Positions 56,916-64,000 of a stretch of 64,000 nt of DNA are shown piece by piece. How positions within the stretch are numbered: the stretch's first letter is position 1; every line of letters starts with the position of its first letter. Origin of the DNA: Tumebacillus_A lipolyticus (GTDB taxonomy: Bacteria > Bacillota > Bacilli > Tumebacillales > Tumebacillaceae); the NCBI RefSeq assembly GCF_042682745.1, contig NZ_JBHUIO010000011.1, positions 62,001 through 126,000 on the forward strand. Direction: 5' to 3'. Made by a program: the position numbers and the translations under genes. The notes below the pieces were generated by a model. It saw only the letters and a list, made by a program, of their open reading frames with translations. It was not told the DNA's origin and searched no databases.

Positions 56916-58511
56916 ATGAAGACGATCTATACGAACGGCATGATCTACACGATGGATAGCCGCGAGCCGCAAGCGACCGCTTTGGCGATTGAAAACGGCC
57001 GAATCCTCGCGGTCGGCACGACGGAGGACATCCGCTTGCAGTGCGGACGCGCCGATGTCGAGGAGATCGACCTTGGAGGCGCGACCGTCCTGCCCGGCCT
57101 GATCGACAACCACCTGCACGTCGCCAACCACGGCATCAAGCTATCCACCCTCGACTTCACCTCCGCAACCTGCGTGGCGGAGATGTTGAAGATGCTGCGT
57201 GAATGGGTGATCACCGTGCCGCAGGGCGAATGGGTGGTCGGCGTCGGGTGGAACGAAAATCAATTTTCCGATCGCCGTCCGCCCAGCTTGCGGGAGCTGA
57301 ACGAATCGGCTCCCCATCATCCGCTCCTGCTGACCCGCGTCTGCAACCACGCCTACCTCGCCAACTCGCTCGCCTTTGAGCGCGCAGGCATCACCGGGAC
57401 GACTGCCGATCCGGCGGACGGCTCCTTCGGGCGCGATGCGTCTGGCGATCTGAACGGCATGATCTATGAAAACGCATCCCAGCTGCTGAAAGACCTGATT
57501 CCCAAGCGCAGTCGCAGCGAGCTGAAAGACGTCCTGCGCCGCGGCGTTCAGCATGCCACGTCCTGCGGGCTGACCAGCGTGCACACAGAAGACCTCCGCG
57601 AGCTGGACGGGTTTGTCAACACCTGGGAGCTCTACCGCGAGCTGATCGTCGAGGAGGACCTACGACTGCGCAGCAACCTGCTGATCTACTATCCGCACCT
57701 CGACGAGTTGAAGGCGACCGGGCTGACCACCGGCGATGGCGATGAATGGGTCAACATCGGCGCGCTGAAGATCTTTGCGGATGGCGCGATGGGCGGGCGC
57801 ACCGCCCTGATGACCAAGCCGTATGCGGATGCGCCGCACACGTTTGGCACGGCGATCGTGTCGCCAGAGGAGCTATTGCGGATCGCAAGCCTCGGGCGGG
57901 CGCATGGGATGCCGATCGCCGTCCATGCGATCGGCGATGGCGCGACCGACATGGTGCTCGATGCGATCGAAAAAAACAGCGTCGCCGGACATCGCCACCG
58001 CCTGATTCATGCGCAGGTGTTGCGCCCCGAGCAGATCGAGCGGATGAAAAAGCTGGGCGATACGCTGGCGCTCGATCTGCAGCCGCGCTTTGTCGCCTCC
58101 GACTATCCGTGGGTGATGGAGCGCATCGCAGCGGAGCATCTGCCGACATCCTATGCGTGGAAGACGCTGCTCGACGCGGGGTTGCTCTGCGGAGGCGGCT
58201 CCGATGCGCCGATCGAGCCGATCGAACCGCTGCTCGGCCTGCATGCGGCAATCACGCGCAGGTCGCCAGGTGACACGCACGCCGGCTATCAGCCGGAGCA
58301 GAAGCTGTCCGTCCGGGAGGCGGTGCGCCTGTTTACAGTCGGCGGCACGTACGCCACGCGGGAAGAGGAAGTCAAGGGCACGATCGCACCAGGCAAATTT
58401 GCCGACCTGACCATCCTCGACCGAAACATCATGATCGAAGAGCCTGATGCGCTCTTAGCAGCGAAAGTCGTCCGCACCGTCATCGGCGGCAAGACAGTCT
58501 ATGAAAAATGA
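56916..58511 (+). CDS. YtcJ-like amidohydrolase (amidohydrolase 3 family)
   Basis: 531 residues. Metal-site motifs are LPGLIDNHLHVANHG (HxH), VHTEDLRELDG, FADGAMGGRTALM, VHAIGDGATDMVLDAIE (His), LIHAQVL (His) and GGGSDAPIEPIEP (Asp). It is a TIM-barrel hydrolase acting on C-N bonds; N-substituted formamide deformylase-like enzymes belong here. It is cytosolic. AGGAGG precedes ATG 56916. Confidence 0.9.
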   Translation: MKTIYTNGMIYTMDSREPQATALAIENGRILAVGTTEDIRLQCGRADVEEIDLGGATVLPGLIDNHLHVANHGIKLSTLDFTSATCVAEMLKMLREWVITVPQGEWVVGVGWNENQFSDRRPPSLRELNESAPHHPLLLTRVCNHAYLANSLAFERAGITGTTADPADGSFGRDASGDLNGMIYENASQLLKDLIPKRSRSELKDVLRRGVQHATSCGLTSVHTEDLRELDGFVNTWELYRELIVEEDLRLRSNLLIYYPHLDELKATGLTTGDGDEWVNIGALKIFADGAMGGRTALMTKPYADAPHTFGTAIVSPEELLRIASLGRAHGMPIAVHAIGDGATDMVLDAIEKNSVAGHRHRLIHAQVLRPEQIERMKKLGDTLALDLQPRFVASDYPWVMERIAAEHLPTSYAWKTLLDAGLLCGGGSDAPIEPIEPLLGLHAAITRRSPGDTHAGYQPEQKLSVREAVRLFTVGGTYATREEEVKGTIAPGKFADLTILDRNIMIEEPDALLAAKVVRTVIGGKTVYEK

Positions 58512-58546
58512 CAAGAGTCTGGGGATATCCCCAGACTCTTGTTTTT
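58511..58546. terminator. Bidirectional terminator
   Basis: ACAAGAGTCTGGGG and CCCCAGACTCTTGT form a long perfect stem, then TTTTT. It lies between convergent genes. Confidence 0.93.
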
Positions 58547-59072
58547 AACGATCCCACGGCTTTTTCTGGCTGAACTCCTCGGCCAGCTTTTTCCGCTCCT
58601 CGCGACGGGCGCGACGCGCTTCAGCACGGGACGGAGCGCTCTCATAGAGCCGCTTCTCCTCCGAAGTCTCCGGCGTCACGTGCGGTACAGGGGTCGGTCG
58701 ATTGTCATCATCGAGCGCGACAAAAGTCAGAAAGGATGTCGCGCACAGCAGGCGATGTCCGGTCAGCAGATCTTCTGCCGTCACCTTGACAAACACTTCC
58801 ATCGACGTCTTGTGCGTCCATGTTACGTACGATTCGAGGCAGATCGAGTCGCCTTCCTTGATCGGATTCAAAAAGTCTACCGAGTCGGTCGATGCGGTGA
58901 CGACGCGCTTGCGGCAATGCCGCATCGCGGAGATCGCCGCGATATCATCGATATAGGCCATGACCTTGCCGCCAAACATGGTGCGGTGGTTGTTCGTATC
59001 GGGCGGCAATACGATGCTCGCTTTGACCGCTCTGGATTCGCTCGCTCTTTTCGATGCCTGTTGTTCGATCAT
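58545..59072 (-). CDS. Acyl-CoA thioesterase, hotdog fold (YkhA-like)
   Basis: 175 residues. LPPDTNNHRTMFGGKVMAYIDDIAAISAMRHCRKRVVTAS has the catalytic Asn-His-x-x-x-x-GG region of cytosolic acyl-CoA hydrolases, and SVDFLNPIKEGDSI follows. It hydrolyses acyl-CoA to fatty acid and CoA. The C-terminal tail (about 135-175) is Arg/Glu-rich and helical. It may act opposite to the acyl-CoA synthetase encoded at 23.1 kb. Confidence 0.92.
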   Translation of the reverse strand: MIEQQASKRASESRAVKASIVLPPDTNNHRTMFGGKVMAYIDDIAAISAMRHCRKRVVTASTDSVDFLNPIKEGDSICLESYVTWTHKTSMEVFVKVTAEDLLTGHRLLCATSFLTFVALDDDNRPTPVPHVTPETSEEKRLYESAPSRAEARRARREERKKLAEEFSQKKPWDR

Positions 59073-59269
59073 CTCAATCTCCTCTTTTCTATCTCAACTC
59101 CCTTCATTATAACCAAACTGAGCGTTTGTGCACCTTTTGTAATTTTCTAAATAAATAAAGGTGGAAATGATCATTGCCATCCAAGGGCAAAACAAAACCC
59201 CTTTCTGAAAACGGACTGAACAAGAGCTTTCCACCGACGATCTGGAGATCATAATTCAGTTCCTACCGT

Positions 59270-59830
59270 TCAACTTTTCGCTTTGGCTTCAAACTCGCTC
59301 TTCAGCATGGAGAACATCACCGAATCGTGATAGCGCCCGCCAAAAAACATGTATGCTCGCAAGATGCCCTCCTGCGTGAAACCGCCCTTTTCCAGCACGC
59401 GCAACGAACCGACGTTTTCTGGCGAGACCAGCCCCTCGATGCGGTTCAGGTTCAGTTGATCGAACCCATACCCCAACACCGCCTGCAGCGCTTCGCTCAT
59501 CACGCCTTTTCCCCACAAGGAACGGTTGAGCTCATAGCCGACTTCGGCGCGAGACGATTCTCGATCAAAGCGGTGAAACCCGATCGTGCCAATCAACCGA
59601 TCCTCTTCACGAAAGGTGATCGCCCACCTGATCGCCCGGTCCTCCTCAAATGCTTGCAGGCGCCCCTCGATCGTCTGCACCGCCTGCTCAAGCTGCGTCA
59701 AAGGCTCCATCCCAAAATATCGCATCGTCTCTTCATCCGAAAAGTTTGCAAAAAAATCACCCGCATCTGTCTGGCGCAACTTTCTCAACACCAAGCGCTC
59801 CGTCTGCAACGTCGGAAAACTTTTCACCAT
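59270..59830 (-). CDS. GNAT acetyltransferase, RimJ/RimL type (copy 1)
   Basis: 186 residues. FPTLQTERLVLRKLRQTDAGDFFANFSDEETMRYFG is the typical N-terminus, with WGKGVMSEALQAVLGYGFDQLNLNRIEGLV and ENVGSLRVLEKGGFTQEGILR forming the acetyl-CoA site. It is about 65-70% identical by eye to the gene at 60417-60962. The substrate may be a ribosomal protein N-terminus or an antibiotic; unknown. Confidence 0.92.
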   Translation of the reverse strand: MVKSFPTLQTERLVLRKLRQTDAGDFFANFSDEETMRYFGMEPLTQLEQAVQTIEGRLQAFEEDRAIRWAITFREEDRLIGTIGFHRFDRESSRAEVGYELNRSLWGKGVMSEALQAVLGYGFDQLNLNRIEGLVSPENVGSLRVLEKGGFTQEGILRAYMFFGGRYHDSVMFSMLKSEFEAKAKS

Positions 59831-59938
59831 CGTCCACTCCCATCCAACTCTACTTTAATGATCAATTAATTCCATCTTAACACATTCCAACTCCTCGCCA
59901 AGACACACCCTCCGGCATTGCCAAAAAACCAACAAAAA

Positions 59939-59977
59939 GCGTGTAGACCTCGCACCAAGAGCACGCTGTCTACACGC
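59939..59977 (-). terminator. Terminator after VOC gene
   Basis: GCGTGTAGAC pairs with GTCTACACGC; TTTTTG follows on the minus strand. Confidence 0.85.
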
Positions 59978-59996
59978 GATAAACTTAGCCTTCCTC

Positions 59997-60392
59997 CTAC
60001 AGATCACCTTTCGTCTCGAACAGCTCCAGCCATTCTCCTTCTTGGCCGTGGAAGAACATGTAGCGCGATCCGTTGGGCAGCGTGGTGATCTCCTGATCGA
60101 TCCACTTTACATCATGCTGCTTCAACCGCTCGATCTCCGCTTCGAGGTTGTCCACCTGAAAGGCGAGATGATGAACCTTGCCCTCTTGCGGCAGGTTGCC
60201 ATCATACCCCTGAATCAGTTCCAACTGCGTCTGTTCCGCCCCAGGAAAGCGGAGGAATGCCAGCTCGATCACGCCGTTCGTATGCGCGATGCGGTCGACC
60301 AATTCCATGTTTAACACTTCCGTATAAAACTTGATCGATGCTTCCAGATCTTGCACCATCAGGCCGACATGTTCAATCTTGCGAATCGCCAT
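59997..60392 (-). CDS. VOC/glyoxalase-family protein
   Basis: 131 residues. Metal-ligand positions are visible in IRKIEHVGLMVQDLEASIKFYTEVLNMEL (His), QTQLELIQG (Glu), VHHLAFQVDNLEAEIERLKQ (His) and GEWLELFETK (Glu), the glyoxalase I/methylmalonyl-CoA epimerase arrangement. The reaction is not determined. GGAGG lies 9 nt before ATG 60392. It sits between two paralogous GNAT genes. Confidence 0.9.
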   Translation of the reverse strand: MAIRKIEHVGLMVQDLEASIKFYTEVLNMELVDRIAHTNGVIELAFLRFPGAEQTQLELIQGYDGNLPQEGKVHHLAFQVDNLEAEIERLKQHDVKWIDQEITTLPNGSRYMFFHGQEGEWLELFETKGDL

Positions 60393-60416
60393 TCTGATCA
60401 ACCTCCACGCTCATCT

Positions 60417-60962
60417 TTACGCTTCGAATTCGCTCTTCAACAGAGCGTACACCACCGCATCATGAAAGCGCCCGCCAAAATACATGTACTCTTTCAGCAC
60501 GCCTTCCTTCGTAAAGCCGGATTTTTCCAACAGGCGAAGCGAGCCGACATTTTCTGGCGAGACCAGCCCCTCGATGCGATTGAGGTTCATCTGATCGAAC
60601 CCATAGGGAAGCACTGCCAGCAGCGCCTCTCGCATCACGCCTTTCCCCCACAAGGAACGGTTGAGCTCATAGGCGATCTCCGAGCGAAACCAAGCGCGAT
60701 CAATATGATGATACCCGATCGTGCCGATCAACCGATCCTCTTCACGAAAGGTGATCGCCCACCGAATCCCACGATCTTCCGCATAGGTCTGCAGGTTCTT
60801 CTCGATGATCGGTTCCACCTGTTCGAGCCGAGTCAGCGGGTCCATCCCAAAATATTCCATCGTCTTCGCATCTGACAAATTGGCAAAAATCGCGCCCGCA
60901 TCTGTCATCCGCAACTCGCGCAACACCAAGCGCTCCGTCTGCAACGTCGGAAAACTTTTCAC
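60417..60962 (-). CDS. GNAT acetyltransferase, RimJ/RimL type (copy 2)
   Basis: 181 residues from GTG 60962 with GAGGTG upstream. FPTLQTERLVLRELRMTDAGAIFANLSD, RSLWGKGVMREALLAVLPYGFDQMNLNRIEGLVSPENVGSLR parallel copy 1 almost residue for residue. It lies 24 nt upstream of the VOC gene, so copy 2 and VOC form an operon. A local duplication produced the pair. Confidence 0.92.
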   Translation of the reverse strand: MKSFPTLQTERLVLRELRMTDAGAIFANLSDAKTMEYFGMDPLTRLEQVEPIIEKNLQTYAEDRGIRWAITFREEDRLIGTIGYHHIDRAWFRSEIAYELNRSLWGKGVMREALLAVLPYGFDQMNLNRIEGLVSPENVGSLRLLEKSGFTKEGVLKEYMYFGGRFHDAVVYALLKSEFEA

Positions 60963-61060
60963 TATCGCTCACCTCGATCCAACTTCACTGAACTTTTAAA
61001 ATTCGGTAGACTCTATTCTACCACGTTTCCCCAGCTCGCCAAGAACAACTTCGGACAAAA

Positions 61061-61084
61061 AAACCTCCCGACACACGGGAGGTT
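61061..61084 (-). terminator. Terminator after rhodanese gene
   Basis: AAACCTCCCG pairs with CGGGAGGTT; seven Ts follow on the minus strand. Confidence 0.88.
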
Positions 61085-61086
61085 CG

Positions 61087-61392
61087 TCACGATTCATTCG
61101 GATAGGCGAGCATTCCGCCCGTCATGTTTTTCACATTGCGAAACCCTTCCATCGTCAAAACTTGACAGACTGCCAAACTTCTTCTACCGGAGCGACAGAC
61201 AAAGATGATCTCTTCCCCGCGATCCCAATCTTGGTAGCTGTCCGCCAGTTCGAACATCGGTATGTGAATCGCCTCTCGGATCATCCCCTGTTCCACTTCT
61301 TCATCGGTCCGGATGTCGATGATCTTCAGCGCTTCCTTGTTTCGCAACCGCTCCGCCACCTCAGCGGGCAATATTTCTTGCACCTTGGACAT
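61087..61392 (-). CDS. Rhodanese-domain sulfurtransferase
   Basis: 101 residues. IIDIRTDEEVEQGMIREAIHIPMFEL and the active-site loop IFVCRSGRRSLAVC with catalytic Cys (about residue 70), then GFRNVKNMTGGMLAY. It transfers sulfane sulfur in the cytosol. ATG 61392 is preferred, with GAGGTG 9 nt upstream; GTGs at 61395 and 61404 are alternatives. Confidence 0.92.
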   Translation of the reverse strand: MSKVQEILPAEVAERLRNKEALKIIDIRTDEEVEQGMIREAIHIPMFELADSYQDWDRGEEIIFVCRSGRRSLAVCQVLTMEGFRNVKNMTGGMLAYPNES

Positions 61393-61478
61393 CACGTGTT
61401 TCACCTCATCAGCAGGCCCTCTTGTCGCCCATAATGCTTCAGTCTATACCCTTAGTTCCTTTTTGAAAGTAATGAACC

Positions 61479-62051
61479 TCACATTCGACAACTTTGCCGA
61501 TTTTGAAAATAATCGAACGTCTCCTCCTTGTCCGCCTCCGACTCAAACAGGTTCAACTGCTCATAGAGCGCAACGGCAAACTCTACATAAGCATTCCCTT
61601 TTGCGGTCACAAGATTGCCTGCGACCGTCACATCTTCATCGGTAAAGTGCTCCCAAGCGAACAGATTGGCAGCCGGCTCCTCCTCTTTCGTAAAGGAGGT
61701 GGTAAACTTGCTGTCCGCCAAAACGCCTGCCGCAGCCAACAGAGCAGGTCCGGCACAGATGGCGCCGATCAGTTTACCCTGGGCATGGAACGCCCTGATC
61801 AGATTCAAAACGGCCTGTTGATCGAGCAAGTGTGATAGATCGCCGCCTGGGATCGCCAGCAGATCATACTCGGATGGATCGACCTCGGAGAGCTGCACAT
61901 GCGCGACAGTTCGAAAGTTTCCAGTTCCGGTCACAAAATCGGTCTCGCGATCGGCGACCATCTCGACTTCTCCCTTTCCTTTCATAAACAATCCCACCAG
62001 GTTGACCTCAAATTCAGCATACCCGTCGTAGATCAAGATCAAAGTTTTCAT
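61479..62051 (-). CDS. DJ-1/PfpI family protein
   Basis: 190 residues. ILIYDGYAEFEVNLVG at the N-terminus, YDLLAIPGGDLSHLL, and the nucleophile elbow GAICAGPALLAAAGVL with the reactive Cys (about 104). Members include deglycase-like, protease-like and isonitrile hydratase-type proteins. GGAGGGG precedes ATG 62051. Confidence 0.9.
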   Translation of the reverse strand: MKTLILIYDGYAEFEVNLVGLFMKGKGEVEMVADRETDFVTGTGNFRTVAHVQLSEVDPSEYDLLAIPGGDLSHLLDQQAVLNLIRAFHAQGKLIGAICAGPALLAAAGVLADSKFTTSFTKEEEPAANLFAWEHFTDEDVTVAGNLVTAKGNAYVEFAVALYEQLNLFESEADKEETFDYFQNRQSCRM

Positions 62052-62399
62052 CGATCCACCCCTCCTCTTGATAACCGGCGCTCTGGCCGATCTGTACAGA
62101 AGCACAGAAAATATTCCTTCTCACCTTTTCGACTGCTCGCACATCCGCTCGCTCCGCAAGTTCAGCCATTCACTTCGACTGCGCCCAGCCTTTCCGCCCC
62201 TGTGAGAGACGTGTTCGCAGTACATATCTACTCGCAGAGGATTGCCGATGTTCCTCCTCTGGCAACACGCGCCCGCCCGCTCAAAAGGACGTAGTGCTCG
62301 CTGTAGATATATGTACGATGGAAATAAGAGGAATCCTGCAATCTGCTTCCCCTCTGCCGGTCGGTTATGTGAAAGGACGATCATCCGCTCCGCAAAAAC
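62052..62399. other. Intergenic stretch without a supported gene
   Basis: About 350 bp between the DJ-1 gene and the chemoreceptor terminator. Open frames on both strands lack ribosome binding sites and protein-like composition. I see no riboswitch signature. Confidence 0.5.
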
Positions 62400-62439
62400 G
62401 GAAAGACCGCTGCTCGCCAAATGGCGCAACGGTCTTTCC
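62400..62439 (-). terminator. Terminator after chemoreceptor gene
   Basis: GGAAAGACCG pairs with CGGTCTTTCC, with an inner CGCC/GGCG stem; GTTTTTG follows on the minus strand. Confidence 0.75.
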
Positions 62440-62526
62440 CTTCGATCTGATCCTGCTGTTGACCACCCTGCGTCTGCTGTGGCTATCCAATTCATCAGCT
62501 CGGCAGCGCGATCAGCATTCAGGAGA

Positions 62527-64000
62527 TCATTCGACAGAGATCTGGGCGAGTTCGTTCAATTCATGGATCAATTTTTCCAGATCGCGGAACGAGTCGACGA
62601 TCATTTTGATGCGGTTCATCTGCTCATCGACAGAGGCGGAGACTTGCTCCATCGCCGCCGAAGATTCTTCGGTGATCGCCGAGATCGAAGCGGTCTCCTG
62701 CACGATCACAGAGGAGGTCGCTTGCAGCTGATGAATTCGCTCACCCATCATGTCGGAATTGCGCTGCATCTCTTCGTCATCGCGGATGACCTCGCCGATA
62801 AACGTTTGCGTTTCGGCCGTCGCGCTCATGCTCGAACGAATCGCTTCTTGCCCCTTTAACACCTGATCGGAGATGATGCGGCTCGTCTCCTGAATGCGCC
62901 CCAAGATCGAAGCGATCTCCTTGGCCGACTTTTGCGAACTCTCGGCCAGCTCTCGCACTTCATTCGAGACGACAGCAAAGCCGCGGCCATGCTCACCCGC
63001 GCGAGCAGCTTCGATCGCCGCGTTCAGCGCGAGCAGGTTGGTCTGGTTGGCGATGTTGCTGATCGTGACCAGAATATCGCCGATCCGCTCGTTCTGCTGT
63101 TCCATCTCCTGCATCGAGCGCACCGTGCCTTCGATGATTTCGAACACCCGATCCATCGCTTGGGACAGCTGTTGGATCTGTTCGCTTCCGTAAGCAAGCT
63201 TCGCCTTGCGCCCGGAGCTCGTGGCGAGCAATGTCTCGTAGTTGCTGCCCACATAGTCGATCGATTGGCCGACCGCCTGGATCGAATCGCTGATCTGCAC
63301 AGAGCTTTCCGCCTGCTCGACCACACCTTTTGCCACCTCGGAGAACGCCTGTGACACCTCTTCACTGATGCGGCCAGTCACGTCCACGTTTTCGGACAGC
63401 GTGGAATTGAAAGTCTTCAGCGTCGATGTGGTCTGTCTGATGCGCTGGAGCACATCAGACATCTTTTCTTGCGCCTCGCGCGTTTTGTCGCTCTGCTCTT
63501 GCACTTTCGCTTTCAACTGCTTGCTGACGACCACCTGCATGTAGACCGCCGACAGGGCGAAGGCGAAGATCATCGCCGTATAGCCCCACGTCTGATAGAA
63601 GGCAAACGAATCGCTCACATATTGTTCATAGGCTGCGATCGCAGAATGCTGAATATAGATCAACGCATTAAATATAACGAACGATAAGAACAAGCTGATC
63701 GACAGGATCAACCGATGATTGTACAGCATGAGCACCGTAACGAAGAAAAAGATGTCTGCTGTGTAAGACCATTCTGGAAAACCTGCCATCAAGTTGTTGA
63801 CAAAGTCGGACCCTTCTACCCCGAACAAAGTCAACAGCACGAGATAAGGGGTATAGAAGACGCCGATCTCCCGCTGATGCAAAAACCAGAGCAAGAGGAA
63901 CATCACCAAGCCGGGCAAGTAGAAGTACAGAAAACTTTCTTCGAATTTCCCGGTGAAAATCAGTGAGGTCACCTGCCAATACAGGAACGAAGCGCCATAG
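62527..64000 (-). CDS. Methyl-accepting chemotaxis protein (N-terminus cut by window)
   Basis: At least 490 residues. The N-terminal half has about six membrane helices without a large extracytoplasmic loop (FYLPGLVMFLLLWFLHQ to AMIFAFALSAVYM). The signalling domain has the conserved hairpin tip ISNIANQTNLLALNAAIEAARAGEHGRGFAVVSNEVRELAE. It transmits to CheA/CheW. A GTG at 63972 is possible, but it lacks a ribosome binding site and the frame continues as a hydrophobic segment to the window edge, so the real start is probably outside. Confidence 0.92.
   Translation of the reverse strand, partial: YGASFLYWQVTSLIFTGKFEESFLYFYLPGLVMFLLLWFLHQREIGVFYTPYLVLLTLFGVEGSDFVNNLMAGFPEWSYTADIFFFVTVLMLYNHRLILSISLFLSFVIFNALIYIQHSAIAAYEQYVSDSFAFYQTWGYTAMIFAFALSAVYMQVVVSKQLKAKVQEQSDKTREAQEKMSDVLQRIRQTTSTLKTFNSTLSENVDVTGRISEEVSQAFSEVAKGVVEQAESSVQISDSIQAVGQSIDYVGSNYETLLATSSGRKAKLAYGSEQIQQLSQAMDRVFEIIEGTVRSMQEMEQQNERIGDILVTISNIANQTNLLALNAAIEAARAGEHGRGFAVVSNEVRELAESSQKSAKEIASILGRIQETSRIISDQVLKGQEAIRSSMSATAETQTFIGEVIRDDEEMQRNSDMMGERIHQLQATSSVIVQETASISAITEESSAAMEQVSASVDEQMNRIKMIVDSFRDLEKLIHELNELAQISVE

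Noticed and set aside
1..64000. CRISPR arrays, tRNA or rRNA genes, insertion sequences, attachment sites
   Set aside because: I looked for regularly spaced repeats, cloverleaf-like segments, transposase motifs and flanking direct repeats and found none I could support.

Overview
This is a 64 kb chromosomal stretch from a low-temperature-looking, medium-GC (mostly mid-50s % by eye) endospore-forming Firmicute. The spore-coat operon cotJABC, a KinE-type PAS histidine kinase, AGGAGG-type ribosome binding sites with many GTG/TTG starts, a ydaO c-di-AMP riboswitch, an M-box and arginine decarboxylase SpeA all point to Bacilli. The protein flavour fits Alicyclobacillaceae (Tumebacillus-like), but that genus-level guess is inference only. 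No rRNA, tRNA, CRISPR array, transposase or integrase was seen.

Layout. 1-4.1 kb: a LysM cell-wall protein under a c-di-AMP riboswitch, speA, and corA under an M-box Mg2+ riboswitch. 4.4-12.6 kb: ywhD-like gene, MFS exporter, a three-gene amino-acid ABC importer, an M20 carboxypeptidase, an EamA permease broken by one in-frame amber codon, an M16 protease and an ArsC/Spx-like protein. 12.7-19 kb: CoA-binding protein plus DsbA-like oxidoreductase, an S1-domain protein, a small alarmone synthetase, an alpha/beta hydrolase, an M24 aminopeptidase and a secreted phosphoesterase. 19-20.5 kb: three tandem paralogous cassettes, each with a promoter, a palindrome at the start point, a small secreted two-cysteine protein and a hairpin. 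20.8-30 kb: MBL hydrolase, truncated haemoglobin, long-chain acyl-CoA synthetase, transporters and PepF.

30-34.9 kb is visibly AT-richer than its surroundings and looks acquired. It holds two XRE-TPR regulators. One of them overlaps, by one base, a 49-codon exported peptide gene that has the form of a Phr/NprX/AimP-type signal precursor. A divergent secreted metzincin-type protease and a membrane-anchored protein follow. I read this as a peptide quorum-sensing module driving a secreted protease.

35-48.5 kb: plsY, an NlpC/P60 hydrolase, greA and GNATs. Next come a 34-residue peptide gene ending in Cys, a terminator and an unrecognised 480-residue HExxH protein, which is a candidate peptide-modification pair. 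cotJABC, a MauE/thioredoxin pair, cydAB with a perfect Rex operator, folD-fchA and several small membrane proteins complete this part. 48.5-64 kb: tryptophanase with a sigma-54 promoter, a palindromic enhancer candidate and an adjacent PAS-AAA+ activator. After these come a HAD phosphatase, an orphan sporulation-type kinase, a 5'-3' exonuclease with a basic tail, paralogous small proteins, an amidohydrolase, an acyl-CoA thioesterase, a GNAT-VOC-GNAT cluster, a rhodanese, a DJ-1 protein and a chemoreceptor cut by the window end.

The most interesting material is the quorum-sensing island (30.1-34.8 kb), the peptide plus HExxH pair (38.6-40.2 kb) and the triplicated secreted-protein cassettes (19.0-20.5 kb).
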